DNA of 17,105 bases from an uncultured Eubacteriales bacterium (GCA_900555855.1 USML01000033.1:1-17105); one strand, 5' to 3'; positions 5,639 through 13,771 are shown, counted from the first letter of the stretch. Made by a program: numbers and translations. Notes: generated by a model from the letters alone, not told the origin.

Positions 5639-6412
5639 TCAAACATGCAGCGTGCCTTCCAGATAAAGGACGGCGTCTCCCCCGATGGAGACCCGGTCGC
5701 CCTGCAGGGTGCAGCGCAGCGTCCCGCCCCGGCGGGAAAGCTGCCGGGCGGTAAGGGTCTGCTTGCCCAGCCGCGCGCCCCAGAAGGGCGCCAGCGTGCA
5801 GTGGGCGGAGCCGGTGACCGGATCCTCCGCCACAGCGTCCCGGGGGTCAAAATACCGGCTGACAAAATCGCAGTCCTCGCCCGGCGCCGTTGGCACCAGC
5901 CCCCACTGGGGCACCACCTGCGCCATCCGCTCCAGATCGGGCTGCAGCCGCCGGACGGCCTCCGCGCTCTCCAGCAGGACGATCCTGTCCCGGGACTGCC
6001 AGCAGCCCAGCACCCGCTCGCCCAGACACGCCTCCATGCCCTCCGAAACAGGGATCTCCCGCGGCGGACGGGAAGGGAAGTCCAGGGCATAGCCCTGCTC
6101 CCGGCGCAGCACCCGCAGCGGCCCGCTGCAGGAGGAAAAGGCCGCCTCGTCCCCCGGCTCGATCAGGTTCATCAGCACAAAGCCCGCCGCCAGCGTGGCG
6201 TGGCCGCACAGATCCATCTCAAAGGACGGGGTGAACCAGCGAATGTGCCAGCCCTCCGGGCCCTTTTCCAGAAAGGCCGTCTCCGGCAGATTGTTTTCTC
6301 CGGCGATGCGCTGCATCAGCTCCGGCGAAAGGGGCCGGTCTGCAAGGCAGACGCCGGCGGGATTGCCGGAAAACAGCCTGTCGGTAAAGGCGTCCACCAG
6401 ATAATATCTCAT
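5639..6412 (-). CDS. PhzF family isomerase/epimerase-like protein
   Basis: The 257-residue product carries the PhzF signature elements. GNPAGVC is at about 17-23, the catalytic-type Glu lies in NNLPETAFL (about 43-51), CGHATLAAGFVL at about 74-85, and DPVTGSAHCTLAPFWG at about 205-220. Members are diaminopimelate-epimerase folds; the founder acts in phenazine synthesis, but most members, as here, have no phenazine genes nearby and unknown substrates. The true start is the ATG at 6412. The open frame extends far upstream only because it shadows the biotin ligase gene. That ATG overlaps the ligase stop (ATGA) and has GGAGG seven bases before it, so translation is coupled. It is a little short for the family (about 260-300). 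Confidence 0.9.
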   Translation of the reverse strand: MRYYLVDAFTDRLFSGNPAGVCLADRPLSPELMQRIAGENNLPETAFLEKGPEGWHIRWFTPSFEMDLCGHATLAAGFVLMNLIEPGDEAAFSSCSGPLRVLRREQGYALDFPSRPPREIPVSEGMEACLGERVLGCWQSRDRIVLLESAEAVRRLQPDLERMAQVVPQWGLVPTAPGEDCDFVSRYFDPRDAVAEDPVTGSAHCTLAPFWGARLGKQTLTARQLSRRGGTLRCTLQGDRVSIGGDAVLYLEGTLHV

Positions 6413-7176
6413 GCCTCGCCCTCCTCTCTGTGCCGCACGGAGACCTCGCCGCAGCTCAGCGTCCGCAGGCTTCCGTCGGGCAGCTCCACCAGCAGGCGGG
6501 CGTCGTCGTCCATGGCCCGGGCCAGCGCAGGATAAGGCGCGCCAGCCGGTGGATAGACGGTGATGCTCCGGCCCAGCAGCAGGCTGTTTCTGCGGTAATC
6601 CTCCAAAAAGCTCCGGTCCGGCAGCGCGGCGGCGCGGGTAAGCAGATTGTTGGCAATGGCGGCCGCCAGCATCTCCATGACGCCGTAGACCGGCTCCTCC
6701 AGCAAAAAGCCCATCACATCCTGCAGCTTGGGGGGCAGGGGCTGGGCGGGCCGATACACATCCACGCCCACGCCCAGGACCACCGCGTCTCCCGCGCCCT
6801 CCGCCAGGATGCCGCAGACCTTTTTTCCCTGATAAAACAGATCGTTGACCCACTTGATGCCGGTGGCGATCTGGCAGACGGAGGCGATGGCCTCCTGCAC
6901 CGCCACGGCGGCCAGCGGCGTCAAAAGCGTCTTTTCCGCCGGCGAAAGGGGCAGGCGCAGGACCATGCTGAGATAAAGCCCGCCCTCCGGCGAGTAAAAG
7001 CACCGGTCCAGCCGGCCCCGCCCGGTGGTCTGATGCATGGCCAGCACCAGCTTTCCGTGGGGCGCGCCCTCCCGGGCCAGCGTCCGGGCCACCCGGTTGG
7101 TGCTGTCGGTCTCCTCCAGCACCAGCGGCTCCGGCAGCGTGGGATCCAGCAGCGACAAAAGCAGCGGCGTATTCAT
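6409..7176 (-). CDS. birA: Biotin--[acetyl-CoA carboxylase] ligase (BirA-type, group I)
   Basis: This enzyme makes biotinyl-AMP and attaches biotin to carboxyl-carrier proteins such as that of acetyl-CoA carboxylase. The 255-residue product has the ligase hallmarks: the EETDSTN motif (21-27), the glycine-rich biotinyl-AMP loop GRGRLDRCF (52-60), KWVNDL (108-113), and the GKKVCGIL segment with its conserved Lys (117-124). A C-terminal SH3-like domain follows. It starts directly with the catalytic domain and lacks the N-terminal winged helix of E. coli BirA, so it should be a monofunctional (group I) ligase that does not bind DNA. The ATG at 7176 has GGAGG nine bases upstream; it lies 35 bases after the HAD gene and overlaps the PhzF gene by four. 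Confidence 0.93.
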   Translation of the reverse strand: MNTPLLLSLLDPTLPEPLVLEETDSTNRVARTLAREGAPHGKLVLAMHQTTGRGRLDRCFYSPEGGLYLSMVLRLPLSPAEKTLLTPLAAVAVQEAIASVCQIATGIKWVNDLFYQGKKVCGILAEGAGDAVVLGVGVDVYRPAQPLPPKLQDVMGFLLEEPVYGVMEMLAAAIANNLLTRAAALPDRSFLEDYRRNSLLLGRSITVYPPAGAPYPALARAMDDDARLLVELPDGSLRTLSCGEVSVRHREEGEA

Positions 7177-7211
7177 GGGTCATGTCCTCCTATGTGCGAT
7201 CTGTGCGATCT

Positions 7212-7868
7212 TTATTTCTGCGCTTCCCGCAGGGCGATGGCGGCCAGCGCCGCCGGCGTCTCCGCCAAAAAATCCGCCCCGGCCTGCGCCAGCTCCTGCC
7301 GGCCACGGAAGCCCCAGATGCAGCCGATGCCCCGGGTCCCGGCGTTGTGGGCAAACTGGATATCCACGGCGGAATCACCGCAATAAAGGATCTCCTCCGG
7401 CGCCAACCCCATACGCTCCGCGGCAAAGCGGAAGATCGCCGGATCCGGCTTGACGGGGAAGCGGGCCTGCTGCCCGAACACTTCGTGTACCGCCCCCTCC
7501 GGCAGCAGCCGGATCACCCGGTCTGCCTGATCCTGGGGCTTATTGGTGATAACGGCCAGCTGCAGCCCAGCCTCCCGCAGGGCGTCCAGCATGGGGACGA
7601 CGCCCTCATAGGGACAGGTCTCCACGCAGCAATCTGCCAGATAGCGGCGGCCGTATTCCTGCCGCAGGGCATCTGCCTCTGAGAGCCGCTCCTCCGGAAG
7701 ACAGCGCTGGGCCAATATCCTTGCCCCGTTGCCCACCTTCTGCCGGTATTCCTCCGGCGAAAAGCCCGGCAGGCCAAAGGCCGCCAGCGCGCCGTTCATA
7801 GCGGCGGCAATATCCCGCAGGCTATTGACCAGTGTTCCGTCCAGATCGAAAAAAACCGCCTTGATCAT
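7212..7868 (-). CDS. HAD-family phosphatase, phosphoglycolate phosphatase-like
   Basis: The 218-residue product shows all four HAD motifs. Motif I is FFDLDGTLVNS (Asp8 nucleophile, Asp10 acid/base), motif II the Thr of VITNKP (about 108-113), motif III the Lys of PVKPDP (about 140-145), and motif IV YCGDSAVD (about 165-172). A helical cap domain lies between motifs I and II, as in Gph/PGMB-like subfamily I enzymes. The substrate cannot be set from sequence; phosphoglycolate or a sugar phosphate is likely. The ATG at 7868 overlaps the stop of the WYL gene (ATGA) and has GGAGG seven bases upstream, so it is translationally coupled. Confidence 0.9.
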   Translation of the reverse strand: MIKAVFFDLDGTLVNSLRDIAAAMNGALAAFGLPGFSPEEYRQKVGNGARILAQRCLPEERLSEADALRQEYGRRYLADCCVETCPYEGVVPMLDALREAGLQLAVITNKPQDQADRVIRLLPEGAVHEVFGQQARFPVKPDPAIFRFAAERMGLAPEEILYCGDSAVDIQFAHNAGTRGIGCIWGFRGRQELAQAGADFLAETPAALAAIALREAQK

Positions 7869-8875
7869 TTGTGCTCCTCCTGTCTGATTCCATTTTCCAG
7901 CATGGCCCGGTATTGCTCCGCCACGGCGGCCGGGGCAAGGATCCTGCACCGGCCCTCCAGACTGAACACCCAGGAAAAAAACTGTGGGCTCACCGCCGCC
8001 TGTACATGGACCGTCACATGGTCCGAGTCGTAGGGCGCAACGATGCAGTCCCGGCCGAACCGGTCTGCAATGACGCCGATGAGCGTCTGCTCCACCAGCA
8101 GCTGCAGGCGCTCCTGCTGCCCGCCGAACATCCCGAACATGGCGGCGGCATAGGCCGCCGGGTCCCTGCCGGCCCAAAGCTCCGCCCCCTCCCGGGGCTG
8201 GCCGGTGGCCTGCAGATCCAGCAGCTTGTCCACCCGGTAATGCCGCAGCGCGGCGCTGCGGTGGTCATAGGCCACCAGATAGTAATTTTCATTGTCCCAG
8301 ATCAGCGCCCAGGGGCTGGCCTCATACCATTCTCCCTCCCGGCGCAGCCGCCGTTCCAGCCGGCCGTTTTTCCCAAGGACCCATTCAAAATAATGAAAGC
8401 GGACCCGGCTCCCCTCGTCGATGGCGGCATGCAGAGCGTCTACCGTATAATAGACCCGCTCGTTTTCCGCCTTGACCCGGCCCGTCACATAGACCTGCCG
8501 CTGCAGCTGCCGGGCCTGATGCAGAGAGGTCAGGCTCTCCAGCTTACGGATCAGCCGGCCGGTCTTTTCCCGGGTGATAAAGCGGGAGGACTGGGCCGCG
8601 TCTACCAGCAGCTTCAGCTCCGGCAGCTCAAACTGCCGGGAGGCCAGATAGTAGCCGGTGCCCCGGCCCTCCCGACGGCTCTCGATGTCCAGGCCAAACA
8701 GGCGCAGCGTCTCCAGATCATCGTAAAGGCTCTTCCGGTCCCGGCAATCCACGCCCCGCTCCTGCAGCAGCGCCATCAGCCGGGGGATGGACAGCGGATG
8801 CGCCTCGTCGGTCTGCTCCCAGAAAATGCGCTCCAGCGCCAGCAGCTTGCCCTTTTGTCCCGCGCCCCTGGCCAT
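7865..8875 (-). CDS. WYL-domain transcriptional regulator (HTH plus WYL)
   Basis: The 336-residue product has an N-terminal winged-helix of the DeoR/HTH_11 kind (about 10-75, with LSIPRLMALLQERG and RKSLYDDLETLRLFGLDI). A WYL ligand-sensing domain follows (about 140-225), with NYYLVAYD in place of WYLVAYD and HYRVDKL. A C-terminal WCX-like extension runs from about 235 to 330. Such proteins sense nucleotides or nucleic-acid-derived ligands and act as repressors or activators; the target is unknown. The ATG at 8875 lies three bases after the ABC-F stop, with GGAGG inside the end of that gene, so the two are coupled. It sits in mid-operon, not divergent, so autoregulation of the operon is possible but not shown. 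Confidence 0.92.
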   Translation of the reverse strand: MARGAGQKGKLLALERIFWEQTDEAHPLSIPRLMALLQERGVDCRDRKSLYDDLETLRLFGLDIESRREGRGTGYYLASRQFELPELKLLVDAAQSSRFITREKTGRLIRKLESLTSLHQARQLQRQVYVTGRVKAENERVYYTVDALHAAIDEGSRVRFHYFEWVLGKNGRLERRLRREGEWYEASPWALIWDNENYYLVAYDHRSAALRHYRVDKLLDLQATGQPREGAELWAGRDPAAYAAAMFGMFGGQQERLQLLVEQTLIGVIADRFGRDCIVAPYDSDHVTVHVQAAVSPQFFSWVFSLEGRCRILAPAAVAEQYRAMLENGIRQEEHK

Positions 8876-8877
8876 GA

Positions 8878-10767
8878 TCAGCCCTCCGCTTCCTGCTGCT
8901 CGTAAAGGGTCAGAAGCTCCTCCTCCAGCGTTTCCCGGCTGTGGTAGAGCTCGCCCAGCTTTACATAGTCTCCGCCCTCACATTCCGCCATCTCCTGCTC
9001 CAGCTCCTGCAGCCGCTCCTCAATGGCGGCGATCCGTCTGGCCCGCTCCCGGCGGCGCTTTTCCTGCTCCCGGGAGGGGACGGTCTCCGGCTTTTTGCCG
9101 GGCCGCGGGGCGGGCTCACCGGTCTTTTCCTTTTTTTCCTTCTCCCGCAGGGCGGCCTCCGCCTGCCGGCGGCGGGCCCGGGCCTCCTGAAACTCCTGAT
9201 AGCCCCCCTGAAAGTCCGTAATGCTGCCGTTTTCCAAAAGCCAGATCCGGGTGGCAAAGCGGTCGATAAAATACCGGTCGTGGGAGACGAACAGCATGGT
9301 CTCGGAAAAGTCGTCGATGGCATCCTCCACCCATTCCCGGGAAAGGATATCCAGATGGTTGGTTGGCTCGTCCAAAAACAGCGTATTGATCTTGTTATAC
9401 ATGAAAAGACAGAGCTTGAGCCGGGTCTTTTCGCCGCCGGAAAGGACGGAGACCGTCTTGAAGACCTCCTCGCCCCGGAAGGCAAAGGCCGCCAGCCGGT
9501 CCCGGGCCTCCTGGGGAGTGCAGTTGGTCTCATACAGCAGGGTATCCACCAGATCGCGCTCCGGATGGTCAAACTGCACCACCTGAGGCAGATAGCCCGT
9601 CTCCACGCCCACGCCCTCATAAACCGCGCCGGAAAGCGCCGGCAGCCGGCCCAGCAGCGTGGTGAGCAGGGTAGTTTTGCCGCAGCCGTTGGGGCCCAGA
9701 ATGGCAATGCGCTCGCCCCGGTAGACCATAGCGGAAAAATCCCGCACCAGCGGCGCGCCGTAGCCGGCGCTGAGATGCTCGATGGCGAACACATCCTCGC
9801 CGGACTGCTCCGCCAGATTGAACTGGTTTTTCAGCTTGCGCTCCTTGCGGATGGTCTGGATGCGCTCCATCCGGTCGATGCGCTTCTGCATGGAAAAGGC
9901 CCGCTTGTGCAGGGCGTCGTTGCCCATGAAGGCCCAGAGATGCAGGTTGCCCACGGCCTTTTCCAGCCGGGCGATCTCCTTGTCCTGCCGGCGCTTGGCG
10001 GCCTCCAGCTGCCGGGCCAGCTCGTCCTTCTTTTCGGCAAAATAGCTGTAATTGCCCGGCCAGGAGATGATCTCCCCGTCCCGCAGCTCCAGCGTGCGAT
10101 TGGTGACATGATCCAGAAAATACCGGTCGTGGGACACGATGAGCACCGTCCCCCGGAAGCTCTTGAGATATTCCTCCAGCCACTCGATGGAATCCATGTC
10201 CAGATGGTTGGTGGGCTCGTCCAGCAGCAGCAGATCCGTTCCGGAGAGCATCAGCCGGGCCAGATTGACCCGGGTCTTCTCCCCGCCGGAAAGGCTCATA
10301 AAGGGCCGCTGCTGCATTTCCGCGTCAATGTGCAGACCGGCGCACATCCGGTCGTAGGGGACCTGCTGGTCGTAGCCGCCGCCCAGCTCATAGGCGGTCT
10401 GCAGCTTGCCGTAGCGCTCCAGATCCACCGGCCGGCCCGCCGCCATATCCGCCTCCATGGCCTGCATCTCGGCGGCCATATCCTCCAGCCAGACAAAGGC
10501 CTGCCGGAGCACCTGACGGACGGTCAGCGCCGGATCATAGACCGGCAGCTGCTCCAAAAGCCCCAGGCGCGCGCCCTTTGCGATGGAGACCGTTCCGCTC
10601 TCATAATCCTCCTGCCCTGCCAGGATCTTCAGCAGGGTGGTCTTGCCGCAGCCGTTTGGGCCGACGATGCTGGCCCGTTCTCCGGGAAGCAGGTCAAAGG
10701 AGAGCCCCTTCAAAACATGGTGCTCTCCAAAGTATTTGTGTAATTGCTGTACGCTGATCTCTGCCAT
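8878..10767 (-). CDS. ABC-F family ATPase (ribosome-associated, EttA/YkpA/Uup-like)
   Basis: The 629-residue protein has two ABC domains in one chain and no membrane segments. Domain 1 has Walker A GPNGCGKTT (36-44), LSGGE (159-163) and Walker B LLLLDEPTNHLD (179-190). The interdomain linker is charged and helical (about 240-320). Domain 2 has GPNGCGKTT (358-366), LSGGE (442-446) and FLDEPTNHLD (464-473). A Lys/Glu/Arg-rich coiled coil (about 530-629) forms the C-terminus, as in Uup and YdiF-like members. ABC-F proteins bind the ribosomal E site and relieve stalling; some give antibiotic resistance. Which subgroup applies cannot be told by eye; the housekeeping-like operon argues against a dedicated resistance gene. 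The start ATG at 10767 follows the DUF6512-like stop by three bases; its own RBS is weak, suggesting coupling. Confidence 0.93.
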   Translation of the reverse strand: MAEISVQQLHKYFGEHHVLKGLSFDLLPGERASIVGPNGCGKTTLLKILAGQEDYESGTVSIAKGARLGLLEQLPVYDPALTVRQVLRQAFVWLEDMAAEMQAMEADMAAGRPVDLERYGKLQTAYELGGGYDQQVPYDRMCAGLHIDAEMQQRPFMSLSGGEKTRVNLARLMLSGTDLLLLDEPTNHLDMDSIEWLEEYLKSFRGTVLIVSHDRYFLDHVTNRTLELRDGEIISWPGNYSYFAEKKDELARQLEAAKRRQDKEIARLEKAVGNLHLWAFMGNDALHKRAFSMQKRIDRMERIQTIRKERKLKNQFNLAEQSGEDVFAIEHLSAGYGAPLVRDFSAMVYRGERIAILGPNGCGKTTLLTTLLGRLPALSGAVYEGVGVETGYLPQVVQFDHPERDLVDTLLYETNCTPQEARDRLAAFAFRGEEVFKTVSVLSGGEKTRLKLCLFMYNKINTLFLDEPTNHLDILSREWVEDAIDDFSETMLFVSHDRYFIDRFATRIWLLENGSITDFQGGYQEFQEARARRRQAEAALREKEKKEKTGEPAPRPGKKPETVPSREQEKRRRERARRIAAIEERLQELEQEMAECEGGDYVKLGELYHSRETLEEELLTLYEQQEAEG

Positions 10768-10770
10768 AAT

Positions 10771-11289
10771 CTACTCTCTGTTTCCTTTGTTTTTCGCTGC
10801 TGACGGATCTGCAAACAGCGGCCAGACCGGCGTTTTGTCCTCCGGGAGCAAAAACGCTGCCACCCAGCCCAGCAGGACCGCCGCCGCCAGCGCCGCCTGC
10901 AGCAGGCCGAAGCAGCCGCCCAGCGTCCGCAGGCCCAGCCGCCACCCCAGCAGCATGGTCACATAAAAATTGCCGATGTCCACCCACAGCACCGCGCGCT
11001 TTACGCCCAGCGCCGCCCGGTAGAAAAAGTAAATGCCCATCATGGTGCAGAAGGCATGGCTCGCCGCCAGACAGCAGGCGCAGAGGATCGCGCCGGCCGC
11101 CGCGCCCTGCAGCCCGCCCCAAAGGGCCAGCCCGGCGCACAGGGGCCAGAAGGCCAGCTTGAAGTGCTCCCAGGGGCTTTCCGATGTGGGCAGCAGCCAC
11201 CGGAGGGCCGCGGGCCGGCCCAGGGGCTCATAGAGAAAATGCTGCACCGTCCCCAGCAGACAGGCCGCGCCGAAGATCATCCATTTCAA
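10771..11289 (-). CDS. DUF6512-like multi-pass membrane protein
   Basis: The 172-residue protein has about five hydrophobic segments. It carries the pattern HFLYEPLG...PTSESPWEHFKLAFWPL near the N-terminus (about 17-50), which resembles the VNESxWEHLKL signature I associate with DUF6512-type proteins of Clostridia. Function is unknown. I start it at a TTG (11289), which has AGGTGGAG a few bases upstream. The first in-frame ATG is three codons later (11280) and is too far from that site. It lies 55 bases behind the AI-2E family transporter and directly before the ABC-F gene. Confidence 0.72.
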   Translation of the reverse strand: MKWMIFGAACLLGTVQHFLYEPLGRPAALRWLLPTSESPWEHFKLAFWPLCAGLALWGGLQGAAAGAILCACCLAASHAFCTMMGIYFFYRAALGVKRAVLWVDIGNFYVTMLLGWRLGLRTLGGCFGLLQAALAAAVLLGWVAAFLLPEDKTPVWPLFADPSAAKNKGNRE

Positions 11290-11344
11290 TTCGCTCCACC
11301 TCGCTTCTGCTTCTATCTCTATGCGAGGGGGCGCGGCCGTGTGC

Positions 11345-12571
11345 TTATTTTTTCGCCGGCGGCTCCGGGCGGGTCAGCTGACTGATGGTCTCGGAAAGAT
11401 CGTCCTCCGGCTTTGCAGGCGCTTTTTCCGCAGCGGCCGGGGCTTCCGGCGCTTTTTCCGGCGCAGCAGGCTCCTGCGCCCTGCCTTTGCGCTTTTTGCC
11501 GGCCCGGGGCGCGGGGCCCTCCGCCGGCTGGAGCTGGCTGGGGCGCTGATCGCCCAGGATATAATTATAGATCTCCCGGATCACCGTCTTAAAGACCACC
11601 GCCACCGGCGTGGAGATCAGCATGCCCACCGGGCCCCAGAGCTCGCTGCAGGCCAGAAGGGCAAACATTACGCCCAGCGGATGAATGTTCACCGCGTCGC
11701 TCTGGACCTTGGGCGCCACTACATTGCCCTCGATCTGCTGCACCACGATCACAAACACCGCCACCTTGATGGCAAGGCTCAGGCCGCCGGTGATCAGGGC
11801 AAAGACGCCCTCCACCACGCCGGCGATCAGCGAGCCGAAATAGGGGATAAAATCCAGAATGAAGGAAATGCCCGCAAACAGCAGGGCATAGCGCAGGCCG
11901 ATGATGGAAAAGCCGATATAGGAGACGATGGCCATTCCCAGCGAGACCAGCACCTTGGAGCCAACATATTTCCAGGTGTAGCGGTTGGATTCCTCCACCA
12001 CCCGGGTGGCCCGGATCCGCGCCCGGTCCGGCAGCATGGCCAGCGCGCCGCGGATGAGCTTCGCCCCATCCAGCATAAAATAGATGACGAGGATCATCAC
12101 CACCACGATATTAAAGATGCTGGAGGTGGCGTTTACCAGCCAGTTCAGCAGCGCCTGGGCCACCTTCATCAGGTAGGTGTCGCTTTTGCTCAGGATGCCC
12201 GTGGCCCAGTCCAGAACGGGCTGGGGCAGATGCCAGGAGGCCAGCAGCTCGTTGGCCCGGTCCAGCAGCTCGTCAAAGGTGCCGGCATAGGCGGTCAGAT
12301 CGTTGACCACGCCGGTGATCTGCTCCGCCACATAGGGCACCAGCAGCACCATGCCCCAGGTGATGAGCCCCACCACCAGAAGCGCCGTCACCGCCACGGC
12401 CAGCCCCCGGGGCACCTTGCCGCGGAAGGTCAGCAGCCGGACGATCGGCCCCAGCAGATAGGCGATGATGGCCGCCAGAAAGAACAGCATCACCACATCC
12501 CAGAACCGCCAGACCATCACGACCAGCGTGATCAGCAGGATCACCAGCGCCAGCAGACGGGTATTTTTCAT
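11345..12571 (-). CDS. AI-2E family (PerM-like) transporter with a low-complexity C-terminal tail
   Basis: The 408-residue membrane protein has the family's plan. Two or three N-terminal helices come first (about 5-45 and 60-85). An extracytoplasmic region follows (about 90-140), then helices at about 145-170 and a block of helices at about 210-335 with the diagnostic DFIPYFGSLIAGVVEG, QQIEGNVVAPKV and GPVGMLISTPVAVV. Members export small molecules or act as Na+/H+ antiporters; AI-2 itself is the substrate for only some. After about 345 there is an unusual Ala/Pro/Glu/Lys tail of about 65 residues, with a basic GKKRKGR patch, which is probably cytosolic. The ATG at 12571 has GGGAGGG eight bases upstream. 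It is the first gene of the long operon. Confidence 0.9.
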   Translation of the reverse strand: MKNTRLLALVILLITLVVMVWRFWDVVMLFFLAAIIAYLLGPIVRLLTFRGKVPRGLAVAVTALLVVGLITWGMVLLVPYVAEQITGVVNDLTAYAGTFDELLDRANELLASWHLPQPVLDWATGILSKSDTYLMKVAQALLNWLVNATSSIFNIVVVMILVIYFMLDGAKLIRGALAMLPDRARIRATRVVEESNRYTWKYVGSKVLVSLGMAIVSYIGFSIIGLRYALLFAGISFILDFIPYFGSLIAGVVEGVFALITGGLSLAIKVAVFVIVVQQIEGNVVAPKVQSDAVNIHPLGVMFALLACSELWGPVGMLISTPVAVVFKTVIREIYNYILGDQRPSQLQPAEGPAPRAGKKRKGRAQEPAAPEKAPEAPAAAEKAPAKPEDDLSETISQLTRPEPPAKK

Positions 12572-12614
12572 AAAAGGGTCCCTCCCTTACAGAATAGATC
12601 AAAGGATCAAGGTC

Positions 12615-12643
12615 ATTATAGTATAAACCGGTGCGTTTCTCAA
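12615..12643 (-). promoter_or_regulatory. Sigma-A promoter of the eight-gene operon
   Basis: On the minus strand, -35 TTGAGA (12638-12643), a 17-base spacer and a perfect -10 TATAAT (12615-12620). The leader to the AI-2E start is about 37 nt. I found no internal terminator down to about 5102, so this promoter can drive all eight genes. Confidence 0.85.
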
Positions 12644-12703
12644 TAGCATCCCACGGTTTCTCCCCGGTTTTTCAAAAAAACAAAAGTTTTTTCCGTTTGC
12701 CCC

Positions 12704-12732
12704 TTGATTTTTGAAAAAGGCTGTGCTATATT
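12704..12732 (+). promoter_or_regulatory. Sigma-A promoter of tRNA-Arg
   Basis: -35 TTGATT (12704-12709), a 17-base spacer and -10 TATATT (12727-12732) preceded by TGC. The expected start near 12739 is about 11 bases before the mature tRNA. It is divergent from the operon promoter 60 bases away. Confidence 0.8.
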
Positions 12733-12749
12733 GTTTGAGCACGGTAAAT

Positions 12750-12826
12750 GCGGCGTTAGCTCAGCTGGATAGAGTGTTTGGCTACGAACCAAAAGGTCGG
12801 GGGTTCGAATCCCTTACGCCGTACCA
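12750..12826 (+). tRNA. tRNA-Arg (anticodon ACG)
   Basis: The 77-nt cloverleaf is complete. The acceptor stem is GCGGCGT with ACGCCGT (one G-U), the D-stem GCTC/GAGT, the anticodon stem TTTGG/CCAAA with loop CTACGAA (anticodon ACG), and the T-stem GGGGG/CCCTT with TTCGAAT loop. The discriminator is A and CCA is encoded. The A at position 34 should be edited to inosine by TadA so that it reads CGU, CGC and CGA. Confidence 0.97.
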
Positions 12827-12851
12827 TGTCGGTTTTATCCGGCAGCTGTGT

Positions 12852-12887
12852 GCAAGGAACAGCCGAAGGGCTGTTCCTTTGCATTTT
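12852..12887 (+). terminator. Intrinsic terminator after tRNA-Arg
   Basis: The stem AAGGAACAGCC (12854-12864) with GGCTGTTCCTT (12869-12879) has a GAAG loop and is followed by TGCATTTTG. It lies 27 bases after the tRNA and ends its transcript. The U tract is interrupted, so some readthrough into the lipoprotein gene is possible. Confidence 0.8.
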
Positions 12888-12927
12888 GTCCGAAAATTGC
12901 GCATATGAAACCGAAAAGGAGGACGCT

Positions 12928-13650
12928 ATGAAACATTTCTTCAGATCCATGCTGGCGCTGGCGCTGGTTTTTGGAATGCTGGCCCTTTGCGCCTGCAGCA
13001 AAAAGAACGATCCGATCCCCAATGTGCGGGATGATCCGCAGGATCAGCAGGAGCCGCAGCCCGGCGGCGACCCCGGCAGCGACGAGCCCCAGGGCCGCAA
13101 AGTGGAGCCTCTGCCCTCCGATCTGACGCTGGATGACCTTACCGACGCCGCGCTGGCCGCCGTGCCGGATCTGGCCTCTGCCAAGGAGCAGGGTGGGAAG
13201 ACCCTGCTGGAGCTGACGGTCTACGACACCGAGCACTATGACATCGTAGACATCGCCACGCTGCAGCCGGGCGATATCGTGGTCTCCGGCGGCCGGGAGT
13301 TCACCGTGGAGACCCTTCAGCAGGACGAGTTCGGCGGCGTCACCATCAACGGCGGCGTGGGGCTGGACGGTCTGCAGCTTTCCACCCAGGAGAACGACAA
13401 CGGCTATTTCAGCGTTGGGCTGGACGGCGAAGCCAATTACTATGAGGCCGGCCGGCTGACGCTGCCGCTGGCGGAGGACTTCACCTTTGTGGACGCCTCC
13501 GACATTTCCCAGCCGGAGCAGACCCGCTCCGCCGCAGAGCTGCTGGCTCTGGCCGGCAGCACCGACGATCCCGGCTTTTCTCCCGTTTCCACCACGGTCA
13601 TGGTGGAAAACGGCCAGATCCGGCAGATCCTCCGCATTTTCCTGCCCTGA
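12928..13650 (+). CDS. Secreted lipoprotein of unknown function
   Basis: The 240-residue product begins with a lipoprotein signal (MKHFFRSMLALALVFGMLALCAC, lipobox LCAC, Cys23). An acidic Pro/Gln/Asp linker follows (about 27-60), then a compact, probably beta-rich domain (about 60-240) with short repeated strand patterns such as LQPGDIVVSGGREFTVE and VMVENGQIRQILRIFLP. I recognise no family, and it is probably an extracytoplasmic anchor or binding protein. The ATG at 12928 has AGGAGG five bases upstream. It follows the tRNA terminator by about 40 bases. A possible promoter there (TTGCAT, 17 bases, CATATG) is poor, so transcription may be tRNA readthrough. A strong shared terminator follows at 13721-13759. 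Confidence 0.8.
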   Translation: MKHFFRSMLALALVFGMLALCACSKKNDPIPNVRDDPQDQQEPQPGGDPGSDEPQGRKVEPLPSDLTLDDLTDAALAAVPDLASAKEQGGKTLLELTVYDTEHYDIVDIATLQPGDIVVSGGREFTVETLQQDEFGGVTINGGVGLDGLQLSTQENDNGYFSVGLDGEANYYEAGRLTLPLAEDFTFVDASDISQPEQTRSAAELLALAGSTDDPGFSPVSTTVMVENGQIRQILRIFLP

Positions 13651-13720
13651 TCCCGGCAAACGCCCGAAAGTCTGGGACGCGCGCTGCCCGCCTTTGCCGG
13701 CAGCCGCCCGATGACCGGTC

Positions 13721-13759
13721 AAAAAAAGGACGCCATCCAGTTCGGATGGCGTCCTTTTT
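13721..13759. terminator. Bidirectional intrinsic terminator between converging genes
   Basis: The perfect 11-bp stem GGACGCCATCC (13728-13738) with GGATGGCGTCC (13744-13754) and loop AGTTC has seven A on its left (13721-13727) and five T on its right (13755-13759). It therefore terminates the lipoprotein transcript on the plus strand and the ABC importer transcript on the minus strand. Confidence 0.93.
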
Positions 13760-13771
13760 GTCTGTGATCTT

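Noticed and set aside
6409-7183. Upstream extension of the PhzF-like frame to 7183
   Set aside because: The extension lies wholly inside the biotin ligase gene in another frame and is Ala/Gly/Arg-rich shadow sequence. The ATG at 6412 has an RBS and the family N-terminus.
7869-8177. Upstream extension of the HAD frame
   Set aside because: It overlaps the WYL regulator gene; the catalytic motif I starts right after the ATG at 7868, which has GGAGG.
8941-10743. 600-codon plus-strand open frame opposite the ABC-F gene
   Set aside because: It is a shadow of an unmistakable ABC-F gene; no RBS and no recognisable domain.
12750-12826. tRNA-Arg as an integration site for a mobile element
   Set aside because: No integrase, no duplicated tRNA 3' end and no phage or conjugation genes in the window.
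12879-12907. Promoter for the lipoprotein gene at TTGCAT...CATATG
   Set aside because: The -10 matches only half of consensus, and the -35 overlaps the tRNA terminator; too weak to call.
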